5,216 nt of DNA. Source: Bacteroidia bacterium (lineage in GTDB: Bacteria > Bacteroidota > Bacteroidia > UBA8524). Made by a program: the position numbers and the translations under genes. The stretch covers positions 1 through 5,216 of the forward strand of contig JALRIQ010000364.1 of assembly GCA_023277325.1 (NCBI GenBank). Reading direction: 5' to 3'. The notes beneath the pieces were generated by a model. It had not been told where the DNA came from. It was given only the letters and a program-made list of their open reading frames with translations, and made no database searches. Shown here one piece after another: positions 1 to 5,216 of this stretch; positions within the stretch are counted from its first letter, which is position 1, and every line of letters starts with the position of its first letter.

Positions 1-1
1 G

Positions 2-886
2 CTTTATGGAAATTCTATCCTTGCAGCATCTTCTGATGGCTATGACAATACCATTTCTAAAATTTCATTGGAAGACGTAAAAGCATTCTATGCAGCGAAC
101 TATTCTCCTTCCGTGGCTAACTTGACCATCGTAGCGAATATTGGTATGGATGTTCTACGTCCGAAATTGACATTCCTCGAAAAATGGGCAGCTAAAGAAG
201 TGAAAATCCCTGCAATGGGCGATTTCCCAGCAAAAGAGAAAACCGTTATTTATATCGTTGATAAACCAGGTGCATCACAAAGCCGAGTTTACTACGGTAC
301 ACGCACGATGCCTTACGATTACAAAGGAGATTACTACAAACTTCGTGTAGCGAACTATTCTCTGGGAGGAAGCTTCAATTCACGCATCAACATCAACCTG
401 CGTGAAGAAAAAGGATACACTTATGGCGCCTATTCATTCAATACAGGAAATCAATACCCCGGCTATTGGGCAGTAAGTTCAAGTATTCGCGCTACAGCAA
501 CCGACTCAGCCATCATGGAAGTTTATAAAGAAATTAAAAACTACTATGAGAAGGGTATGACTCCTGAAGAGTTGGAGACTACGAAAAAGTCAATCAATCA
601 ATCGGATGCATTGCGTTATGAGACATCATTTGCCAAGGCTGGATTCTTGAGCCAGATTCTCTCTTATGATCTTCCTAAAGATTACGTGAATCAGCAATCT
701 GAGGTATTGAATACCGTGACGATTGAAGAACTTAACGGAGTCGTGAAAAAATACCTGAACCCAGAAGAAATGATTATTGTCATTGTAGGGGATGAAGGAG
801 ATATCAAAGATGGATTGAAGAAACTTGGTATTGCAAAGGTGACTACCATTGATCCGAACAAAGTGAAGATCAAAGCGGTGAAATAA
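2..886 (+). CDS. M16-family zinc peptidase (insulinase/pitrilysin type), C-terminal part
   Basis: The frame is open from base 2, so this is the last 294 residues of a longer protein cut by the left edge; the TTG at 68 is only an internal leucine codon. The first residues (LYGNSILAASSDGYDNTISK, then a LEDVKAFYAANYSP stretch) match the end of one M16 domain. A second M16 domain follows, with the family's Gly-rich and Arg/Tyr segment LGGSFNSRININLREEKGYT at about residues 121-140 of the fragment. In M16 proteins this second half closes the peptide-binding chamber, while the HxxEH zinc site lies in an earlier domain, which is outside the window. Whether this copy is catalytic therefore cannot be judged. 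Bacteroidota M16 proteins are commonly periplasmic or membrane-associated and often occur as pairs, but no signal peptide can be seen here. The C-terminus is lysine-rich and ends at TAA, 24 bases before a terminator hairpin. The family call is secure; the substrate is unknown. Confidence 0.9.
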   Translation, partial: LYGNSILAASSDGYDNTISKISLEDVKAFYAANYSPSVANLTIVANIGMDVLRPKLTFLEKWAAKEVKIPAMGDFPAKEKTVIYIVDKPGASQSRVYYGTRTMPYDYKGDYYKLRVANYSLGGSFNSRININLREEKGYTYGAYSFNTGNQYPGYWAVSSSIRATATDSAIMEVYKEIKNYYEKGMTPEELETTKKSINQSDALRYETSFAKAGFLSQILSYDLPKDYVNQQSEVLNTVTIEELNGVVKKYLNPEEMIIVIVGDEGDIKDGLKKLGIAKVTTIDPNKVKIKAVK

Positions 887-904
887 TCCGGAAGAAATCA
901 AACG

Positions 905-935
905 AAAAAAGGCCGCAGATAGCGGCCTTTTTTTT
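905..935 (+). terminator. Intrinsic terminator after the M16 peptidase gene
   Basis: A perfect 6-bp GC stem, GGCCGC (911-916) with GCGGCC (922-927), closes a 5-base loop AGATA and is followed by eight T (928-935). Six A (905-910) precede the stem, so it can be extended by A:T pairs, and the minus strand also carries a T-tract of six. It could therefore stop transcription in both directions. It sits 18 bases after the peptidase stop codon, counting from the A-tract. Confidence 0.93.
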
Positions 936-949
936 ATGCAGTATGGTAT

Positions 950-980
950 AAAAAAAATCCCGGCTTATAACCGGGATTTT
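950..980 (-). terminator. Second hairpin terminator, polarity toward the minus strand
   Basis: A perfect 10-bp stem, AAAATCCCGG (954-963) with CCGGGATTTT (971-980), closes a 7-base loop CTTATAA. Read on the minus strand, the stem is followed by eight T (the A-run 950-957). On the plus strand only four T, all part of the stem, precede GGG. It is therefore best placed to stop minus-strand transcription arriving from the right, although no convincing minus-strand gene lies within the next 270 bases. A back-up role for plus-strand readthrough is possible but weaker. Confidence 0.8.
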
Positions 981-999
981 GGGATATAAACAAAAACAT

Positions 1000-1113
1000 A
1001 TGAAACAAATGCGACTTAGAATAAAGAACGTAAACCCTGTTAAGCCGTATTCATGTGAGAAGAACCCCTTCGTTTCCATTTCGTTGCCTGAATATGAAAA
1101 AAAAGTGAAATAA
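1000..1113 (+). CDS. Possible 37-residue small protein, unrecognised
   Basis: An ATG at 1000 opens a 37-codon frame ending in TAA at 1111. The peptide starts MKQMRLRIKNVNPVKPYS and ends SLPEYEKKVK. It is basic, has one cysteine, and has no membrane segment or signal peptide. A second in-frame ATG lies at 1009. I do not recognise it. In its favour, it begins 20 bases after the second terminator hairpin, is preceded by an A-rich stretch (ATATAAACAAAAACAT) of the kind seen ahead of Bacteroidota starts, and its residue composition is protein-like. Against it, a 37-codon frame in AT-rich DNA can easily arise by chance, and no ribosome-binding site is visible. If translated, it could be an independent small protein or a leader peptide upstream of the TetR operon. 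Confidence 0.3.
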   Translation: MKQMRLRIKNVNPVKPYSCEKNPFVSISLPEYEKKVK

Positions 1114-1205
1114 TTTATAATCAATTGAAAATCAGTGATAATAATTAAAATGAGCGACGTATACTTTTAAAAATATCACTTTGCTTTATGCACATCCTGT
1201 GTATA

Positions 1206-1221
1206 ATGACTTTAAAGTCAT
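1206..1221. promoter_or_regulatory. Perfect 16-bp palindrome, candidate TetR operator
   Basis: ATGACTTTAAAGTCAT reads the same on both strands and lies 34 bases before the preferred tetR start at 1256. It is not followed by a T-tract, and a palindrome with no loop makes a poor hairpin, so a dimeric DNA-binding site is more likely than a terminator. TetR-family repressors typically bind palindromes of about this size next to their own genes. A weak Bacteroidota-like -7 box (TCACTTTG at 1176-1183, one mismatch to TAnnTTTG) lies just upstream without a clear -33 element. If that box is real, the palindrome would fall just after the transcription start, where a bound repressor would block. The palindrome is directly visible; operator function is inference. 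Confidence 0.6.
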
Positions 1222-1255
1222 ACTCCATGCATCCGCTAACTTCGTACAAGTTCGC

Positions 1256-1906
1256 ATGAGTATGCCATCCACTACATTCACTAAAGTACCCCCCGCCAAA
1301 CGCGATAAGTTTATCCGTGTTGCCATGGAAGAATTTGCTTCTGCAGGTTATGAAAAGGCATCGGTTACTCAGATGGTGAAAAAGCTCAAAATAGCTAAGG
1401 GCTCCGTCTATCAGTACTTTGAAAATAAGAAGGAGCTCTATTTCTATTTGCTCGACACTGCGCAACAAACCCGCCAGGAGTACATGAAGCCTATTCTCAG
1501 AAACCCACCAGGAAATTTCTGGGAAACCTATGTCCGCTTATTCGAAGCTAGTTTGCGTTTTGATTTTGAAAACCCAGAAATGAGTACCCTCATCGCCAAT
1601 GCGGCCCATGAGAAATATGCCGACGATTTGGGAAACCTCATGATCAACCAAAAAAAGAAGTCGCTGGATTTTATGCGTGGATTGCTGGAACGTGAATTAT
1701 TATCTGGTGGATTGCGTTATGATGTGGACATTGATGTGATGGCATTCGTTGCGGGAAACGTAACGAATGGTATATGGGATTACCTCACCATCAAAAACCT
1801 GAATACTGATTCTGGCAAGAAGGGAAAAAAAGTAGAACCCAAGGATGAGGTAAACAAAATTTTAGGAGACATTTCAAAACTGCTTAAGTCGGGATTAAAA
1901 TCATGA
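1256..1906 (+). CDS. TetR/AcrR-family transcriptional regulator
   Basis: This is a 216-residue protein, a normal TetR length. The N-terminal DNA-binding domain spans about residues 13-60, with the helix-turn-helix at about 35-55 ([21 protein letters not shown]) followed by [12 protein letters not shown], the classic TetR signature. The rest should be the all-helical ligand-binding and dimerisation domain, whose ligand cannot be read from sequence. The C-terminus has a Lys/Gly-rich insert (about 185-195). The frame is open back to a TTG at 1181, but the palindrome at 1206-1221 lies in that stretch and the homology-like sequence starts only near residue 10. I therefore chose ATG 1256; ATG 1262 is equally possible. 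The stop codon overlaps the parE start by four bases (ATGA, 1903-1906), so the two genes are almost certainly co-transcribed and translationally coupled. Autoregulation through the upstream palindrome is likely but inferred. The family call is secure; the regulon is unknown. Confidence 0.9.
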   Translation: MSMPSTTFTKVPPAKRDKFIRVAMEEFASAGYEKASVTQMVKKLKIAKGSVYQYFENKKELYFYLLDTAQQTRQEYMKPILRNPPGNFWETYVRLFEASLRFDFENPEMSTLIANAAHEKYADDLGNLMINQKKKSLDFMRGLLERELLSGGLRYDVDIDVMAFVAGNVTNGIWDYLTIKNLNTDSGKKGKKVEPKDEVNKILGDISKLLKSGLKS

Positions 1907-3792
1907 CAGAGAATCAAGTTTCATATACCGAAGACAGTATCCGGTCGCTCGACTGGAAAGAACATATTCGGCTTCGGCCAGGGATGTACATCGGAAAGTT
2001 GGGCGATGGCTCGGCAATGGACGATGGTATCTACGTGTTGGTAAAGGAAATCATTGATAACTCCATCGATGAGCACGTGATGGGTAATGGAAAGCTCATT
2101 GAAGTAAAGATTACAGAACATAAAGTCGTTGTGCGCGACTACGGTCGTGGAATTCCTTTGGGAAAGGTGATAGACTGTGTGTCGAAAATCAATACTGGGG
2201 GTAAATACGATTCCAAAGCCTTTCAGAAGTCTGTTGGATTGAACGGGGTAGGTACCAAGGCGGTGAATGCCCTATCGAGCCATTTCCGCGTAGAGTCTTT
2301 CCGCGATGGACGTGTAAAGATGGCGGAATTCGAACAGGGAAATTTGGTGAATGATAAACCAGAAGAAGATACTAACGAGAAGAACGGGACACGCATGACC
2401 TTTTCTCCTGATAATACCATCTTTAAAAACTACCACTTCATTCCGGAGTACCTTGAGAATCAGATCCGCAACTATTGCTACCTGAATGCTGGGTTGGTGA
2501 TCAATTTTAATGATACCAAATATGTTTCGAAAGATGGGTTGCTCGATTTGTTGCGCCATAAGGCCAATGAGGAAACCATTCGGTATCCATTCATCCATTT
2601 AAAAGGGGATGATATCGAAGTGGCCATGACCCACGAAAATCAATATGGGGAAGAGTATTATTCCTTTGTAAACGGACAAAACACCACCCAGGGAGGTACC
2701 CACCTTGCCGCATTTAAAGAGGCGGTTGTGAAAACCATTCGAGAGTTTTATAAAAAAGACTTTGATGCAAGTGATATCCGTGCTTCCATCATTGCTGCAG
2801 TCAGTGTAAGGGTACAAGAACCAGTTTTTGAATCGCAGACCAAAACCAAATTGGGTTCTCAATATGTTTCAGAAGGCGGTCCAACGATGAAGAGTTTCGT
2901 TTGGGACTTCCTTCGCAAAGCATTGGATGACTACCTGCACAAGAACCCAGATACCGCCGATGCGATGCTTAAGCGTATCAACCAGTCTGAGCGCGAACGT
3001 AAGGACATGGCTGGTATTAAAAAGCTGGCAAATGAGCGCGCGAAAAAAGCCAGTTTACACAATAAAAAACTACGCGATTGCCGGGTGCATCTAACTGATG
3101 AAAAGCATGACCGCAGAAAAGAAACTACCTTGTTTATTACCGAGGGAGACTCTGCATCAGGTTCAATCACAAAATCCCGGGATGTAGAAACCCAAGCGGT
3201 ATTCTCGCTTCGTGGTAAGCCACTTAACTGCTTTGGACTTACGAAAAAGGTAGTTTATGAGAATGAAGAATTTAACCTCCTGCAACACGCGCTAAATATT
3301 GAGGAAGGATTGGAAGAGTTGCGATTCAACCGAATTGTAATCGCCACCGATGCCGACGTGGATGGAATGCATATTCGTCTATTGATTATGACCTTTTTTC
3401 TGCAGTTTTTCCCTGACCTGGTGAAAAACGGTCACTTATTCATCCTGGAAACACCGCTTTTCCGTGTTCGTAACAAGCAAAAAACCATGTATTGCTATTC
3501 TGAGGAAGAGAAACAAGCCGCGGTAAGAGAGCTCGGTAATAAGCCGGAAATCACCCGATTCAAAGGTTTGGGAGAGATATCTCCTGAAGAGTTCGGAATG
3601 TTCATCGGTGAAGACATGCGTATGGATCCGATTATCCTTGGAAAAGACACCACCATCAAGAAGCTGCTCGAATACTTTATGGGCAAAAACACCATGGACC
3701 GCCAGAACTTCATTATTGATAACCTCCGCATTGAAAAAGATGATGTAGAAGGCATTGCCAAAGAAGAAGAGCCAGTGGAGGAGGTAGCTTAA
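1903..3792 (+). CDS. parE: DNA topoisomerase IV subunit B (ATPase and TOPRIM subunit)
   Basis: A complete 629-residue type IIA topoisomerase B subunit. With ParC it forms topoisomerase IV, which uses ATP to pass one DNA duplex through another and separate linked daughter chromosomes in the cytoplasm. The GHKL ATPase motifs are all present: catalytic Glu49 and Asn53 in [10 protein letters not shown], Asp79 in RDYGRGIP (78-85), the glycine-rich lid [14 protein letters not shown] (112-125), and the transducer QTKTKL with lysine at 314. The TOPRIM domain has EGDSASGS (414-421), the metal-binding DADVDG (483-488) and RFKGLGE (552-558). No key residue is missing. The N-terminal [20 protein letters not shown] form, and the next-but-one parC, favour ParE over GyrB. 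The acidic tail (EEEPVEEVA) is probably disordered. The start overlaps tetR by four bases and the stop shares one base with the cupin start (TAATG). Confidence 0.95.
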   Translation: MTENQVSYTEDSIRSLDWKEHIRLRPGMYIGKLGDGSAMDDGIYVLVKEIIDNSIDEHVMGNGKLIEVKITEHKVVVRDYGRGIPLGKVIDCVSKINTGGKYDSKAFQKSVGLNGVGTKAVNALSSHFRVESFRDGRVKMAEFEQGNLVNDKPEEDTNEKNGTRMTFSPDNTIFKNYHFIPEYLENQIRNYCYLNAGLVINFNDTKYVSKDGLLDLLRHKANEETIRYPFIHLKGDDIEVAMTHENQYGEEYYSFVNGQNTTQGGTHLAAFKEAVVKTIREFYKKDFDASDIRASIIAAVSVRVQEPVFESQTKTKLGSQYVSEGGPTMKSFVWDFLRKALDDYLHKNPDTADAMLKRINQSERERKDMAGIKKLANERAKKASLHNKKLRDCRVHLTDEKHDRRKETTLFITEGDSASGSITKSRDVETQAVFSLRGKPLNCFGLTKKVVYENEEFNLLQHALNIEEGLEELRFNRIVIATDADVDGMHIRLLIMTFFLQFFPDLVKNGHLFILETPLFRVRNKQKTMYCYSEEEKQAAVRELGNKPEITRFKGLGEISPEEFGMFIGEDMRMDPIILGKDTTIKKLLEYFMGKNTMDRQNFIIDNLRIEKDDVEGIAKEEEPVEEVA

Positions 3793-4172
3793 TGACGGTA
3801 AAGGCAGAAGACATTTACTTCAAAGGGGAAGACGAACGTGGAATTACCGGAGAAATTGATACACTCGGTCGCAGCGGTAAGTTCATTCTGGCGTACCGTG
3901 TGGCCGGCTCTGTGAGCGGAAACCATTACCATAAAGGACTATCTACAGACAAGAATCCTGAAGTAGTTTTCCTGCTAGAGGGGGCAGTACGACTTAAATA
4001 TGCTCCTGTCCAAGACGGCGTAAAAGGAGTGGAGCAAGAATTAGAAATAGAAGCCCCTGCACGTATCGAAGTTCCCATCCATACATGGCACGAAATGCAT
4101 TTTGAGGAGGACAGCTGCTTCTTTGAATTGAATTCCTTCGAAGAAGGGGATAAGGATACTTTTAGACTCTAG
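3792..4172 (+). CDS. Small single-domain cupin protein
   Basis: A 126-residue soluble protein with a one-domain cupin pattern. Motif 1 is GSVSGNHYHKG (39-49) followed by Glu57 and Gly64, giving the HxH...E...G arrangement. Motif 2 is around PIHTWHEMHF (95-104), with His97 and His100. His45, His47, Glu57 and His100 could form the usual metal site, so a metal-dependent enzyme or small-molecule sensor is possible, but cupins are too varied to name a reaction. The WxcM/FdtA-type sugar isomerases, which share a short cupin body, are one alternative. There is no signal peptide or membrane segment. Its ATG overlaps the parE stop by one base, so it is translated from the same transcript, and it lies between the two topoisomerase IV genes. 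Its link to DNA topology is unknown. No clear terminator follows, so some transcription may continue toward parC. Confidence 0.75.
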   Translation: MTVKAEDIYFKGEDERGITGEIDTLGRSGKFILAYRVAGSVSGNHYHKGLSTDKNPEVVFLLEGAVRLKYAPVQDGVKGVEQELEIEAPARIEVPIHTWHEMHFEEDSCFFELNSFEEGDKDTFRL

Positions 4173-4252
4173 CTGCTGCAAGAAGTGAAATTCACGAATG
4201 AGGTAATTATTCCCTGATAAAATTAAACATCTAGGGAAATAGCAGGAATCAA

Positions 4253-4266
4253 TGACCATTCGGTCA
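4253..4266. promoter_or_regulatory. Second TGAC-N6-GTCA palindrome, candidate operator
   Basis: TGACCATTCGGTCA has 5-bp perfect arms (TGACC and GGTCA) around ATTC. It shares the outer half-sites and exact spacing (TGAC, six bases, GTCA) of the palindrome ahead of tetR; the inner six bases differ. It lies about 390 bases before parC and 80 bases after the cupin gene, with no T-tract beside it, so it is not a terminator. It may bind the same TetR protein or another dimeric regulator. Its distance from parC makes direct control of that gene uncertain. Confidence 0.4.
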
Positions 4267-4300
4267 GTTAATTTATCTCCTTCGTAATATCGCGCTGAAT

Positions 4301-4474
4301 TCAGCCAACTCCTTTTGCATACCAGGACTTAGTATAGGTAGCACCTGCTGTCAAATCAAGAGGTTGATTTAATTTGAATTTCCCCATATCATCGTGGTAA
4401 CCAGAGGAAATATCATTTAGGTCAATATTTGCGTCAGTTTCATAGGCAGGATAATCTGGAACAAGGGCTTGCAT
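4301..4474 (-). pseudogene. Short minus-strand ORF, possible gene remnant
   Basis: A 57-codon frame runs from ATG at 4474 down to TGA at 4301. It begins MQALVPDYPAYETDANIDLN and contains GKFKLNQPLDLTAGATYTKS before ending YAKGVG. The composition is protein-like, with few rare residues, alternating polar and hydrophobic positions, and no stop in 57 codons of AT-rich DNA. I do not recognise it. An overlapping frame ends MQKELAEFSAILRRR (4320 to 4273), which also reads like a protein C-terminus, so a frameshift between the two is possible. A stop codon lies six codons upstream of the ATG and no ribosome-binding site is visible. It may be the decayed end of a longer gene, a small protein, or chance. 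Confidence 0.25.
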
Positions 4475-4656
4475 CTGTAGGAGATTAAGTTAACCCACAG
4501 GTATACAATATAATGCGTAGATGCAGTTGATGAAAAATACGCCGTTTTTCGTTTTTCCAACAAACAATCAACACCCTGTGAATTCTATTTTTATCAAAGC
4601 TATATGAGAATCACTTATTTTCGGACAAATCCTAAGAATACTGGCGATTTAGGCCC

Positions 4657-4966
4657 ATGAAAGACGAAGAAGAGGAAATCAACGAAAATCCAGAACAAGA
4701 AGAACAACCGACAAGTGACTCAGGCGATGGTGCTGAGTTGCACGGGGTGATTCCTGTTTCTGGCATGTATGAAAATTGGTTTTTGGATTATGCTTCCTAC
4801 GTAATCTTGGAACGTGCTGTACCAGGAATTGAAGATGGATTAAAGCCTGTTCAACGTCGTATCATGCATGCGATGAAGGAAATGGACGATGGTCGATTCA
4901 ATAAAGTGGCGAATATCATCGGACAAACCATGCAGTACCATCCGCATGGAGATGCCTCCATCGGTG
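4657..4966 (+). CDS. parC: DNA topoisomerase IV subunit A, N-terminal fragment, broken at a junction
   Basis: About 103 residues of the subunit that cuts and rejoins DNA and partners ParE. A poorly conserved acidic leader (residues 2-27, rich in Glu and Asp) precedes [20 protein letters not shown] (32-51), [20 protein letters not shown] (52-71) and [11 protein letters not shown] (93-103). These are the strongly conserved start of the family's breakage-reunion domain, in the form I recall for Bacteroidota ParC. Ala100 aligns with E. coli GyrA Ser83, the main quinolone position. At residue 104, where family members have Asp (GyrA Asp87 position), this frame has Val. From there to the stop at 5077-5079 it is the antisense of a hemE fragment and makes no topoisomerase sense. 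The catalytic Tyr, the rest of the domain and the whole C-terminal region are absent. A full ParC is roughly 800-900 residues. The start at 4657 is the only in-frame ATG before the conserved part apart from Met37. Confidence 0.9.
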
Positions 4967-5216
4967 TTGCCCAATCTACGCCAAACACATCAAAGTTTCC
5001 GTATACCTTGTCTAAAAATGCAGGGATGCCTTTTGGAAACATGATAATAGGTATATTCGGGTATTTGCTTTTTAGATAGTCAGCGATCTCAACCATATAT
5101 TTCCATGAGAACTCATCATAATTGGAAGGTTCGATTGCAGCAGCCCATGAGTCAAAGATCTGAACAACATCAATACCGGCTTCAATCTGTTTTTCCATAT
5201 ACAACTTGACGACTTC
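4956..5216 (-). CDS. hemE: Uroporphyrinogen decarboxylase, internal fragment
   Basis: The minus-strand frame is open from the right edge and gives about 87 residues of HemE, the cytoplasmic enzyme that removes four acetate carboxyl groups from uroporphyrinogen III to make coproporphyrinogen III in haem synthesis. It contains the family motif VVQIFDSWA (about residues 17-25 from the edge), then [19 protein letters not shown], a PIIMFPKG strand and [12 protein letters not shown]. Both the N-terminal part (substrate-binding aspartate region) and the C-terminal part are missing. The TTG at 5204 is internal, since the preceding codons EVVK continue the match. The [15 protein letters not shown] and [12 protein letters not shown] wording is what I recall from Campylobacterota HemE, not Bacteroidota HemE. 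Homology ends at about 4956, inside the parC fragment on the opposite strand; beyond that the frame is only the antisense of parC. Confidence 0.85.

Larger units (their letters stand above)
4173..4656. other. Intergenic gap before parC, mostly without recognised content
   Basis: These 484 bases separate the cupin gene from parC and hold no long ORF. Visible items are the TGAC-N6-GTCA palindrome (4253-4266), a 12-bp palindrome GCTGAATTCAGC (4294-4305), the short minus-strand ORF 4301-4474, and AT-rich DNA with T-runs near 4544-4560 ahead of parC. There is no hairpin with a T-tract, so no intrinsic terminator. TATTTTCG at 4616-4623 is one mismatch from the Bacteroidota -7 box TAnnTTTG, but no clear -33 element was found. 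The parC promoter probably lies in 4500-4650. Confidence 0.5.

Noticed and set aside
68..70. TTG start for the M16 protein
   Set aside because: The same frame continues upstream to base 2 with clear M16-like sequence, so the gene is simply cut by the window edge.
870..1124. Minus-strand 84-codon ORF across the terminators
   Set aside because: It would read through two strong hairpin terminators. Its Phe- and Ile-rich composition reflects AT-rich DNA, and it overlaps the M16 gene end.
1181..1255. Extended TetR N-terminus from TTG at 1181
   Set aside because: It is unlike TetR N-termini, covers the perfect palindrome, and uses a weak start codon. ATG at 1256 or 1262 gives a standard length.
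4186..4196. GTGAAATTCAC dyad after the cupin gene as a terminator
   Set aside because: The arms are only 5 bp around a single base and no T-tract follows, so it cannot form a useful hairpin.
4041..4259. Minus-strand 72-codon ORF over the cupin gene end
   Set aside because: It is a shadow of the cupin coding frame with no protein-like features of its own.
4294..4305. 12-bp palindrome GCTGAATTCAGC as an operator or terminator
   Set aside because: It has no loop or T-tract, is not repeated elsewhere in the window, and overlaps the short minus-strand ORF end. A single 12-bp dyad is weak evidence.
4851..4955. Minus-strand HemE frame continuing beyond 4956
   Set aside because: HemE homology ends after the VDWATPM segment. 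The remaining residues are antisense of conserved parC codons.
4969..5079. C-terminal 37 residues of the parC frame as a novel ParC tail or fusion protein
   Set aside because: This stretch is exactly antisense to recognisable hemE codons and resembles no topoisomerase sequence, so it is a by-product of the junction.
1..5216. CRISPR arrays, tRNA or rRNA genes, insertion sequences
   Set aside because: No regularly spaced repeats, cloverleaf-like segments, rRNA-like stretches or transposase sequences were seen on either strand.

Overview
The window looks like part of a contig from a member of the Bacteroidota (a flavobacterium-like lineage). This rests on recalled family resemblance, not on a search. 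The type IIA topoisomerase subunits have the Bacteroidota ParE/ParC form, the M16 peptidase is of a kind common in that phylum, start codons lack obvious Shine-Dalgarno sequences, and intergenic DNA is AT-rich.

Layout. Positions 2-886 hold the C-terminal part of an M16 zinc-peptidase-family protein, cut by the left edge. Two strong hairpin terminators follow. The first (905-935) ends the peptidase transcript. The second (950-980) has its T-tract only on the minus strand. Positions 981-1255 are mostly non-coding. They hold a possible 37-codon ORF and a perfect 16-bp palindrome (1206-1221) that is a good candidate operator. Three plus-strand genes then run with overlapping stop and start codons: a TetR-family regulator (1256-1906), topoisomerase IV subunit B, parE (1903-3792), and a small cupin protein (3792-4172). 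A 484-base gap (4173-4656) follows. It contains a second palindrome with the same TGAC-N6-GTCA layout and a short minus-strand ORF that may be a gene remnant. The start of topoisomerase IV subunit A, parC, begins at 4657.

The parC reading stops making sense at about 4966. From there to the window end the minus strand encodes an internal piece of uroporphyrinogen decarboxylase (hemE), which resembles Campylobacterota (epsilonproteobacterial) HemE rather than a Bacteroidota one. The two genes meet in inverted orientation with about 11 bases compatible with both. The simplest reading is a chimeric contig or clone, not a natural fusion.

How the genes fit together. ParE and ParC form the ATP-driven topoisomerase IV that decatenates chromosomes. 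The TetR gene is translationally coupled to parE. Matching palindromes lie ahead of the tetR-parE-cupin unit and in the gap before parC, which suggests (inference) that one TetR protein could control both subunits. That is the most interesting biological signal here. I found no convincing new multi-gene system.
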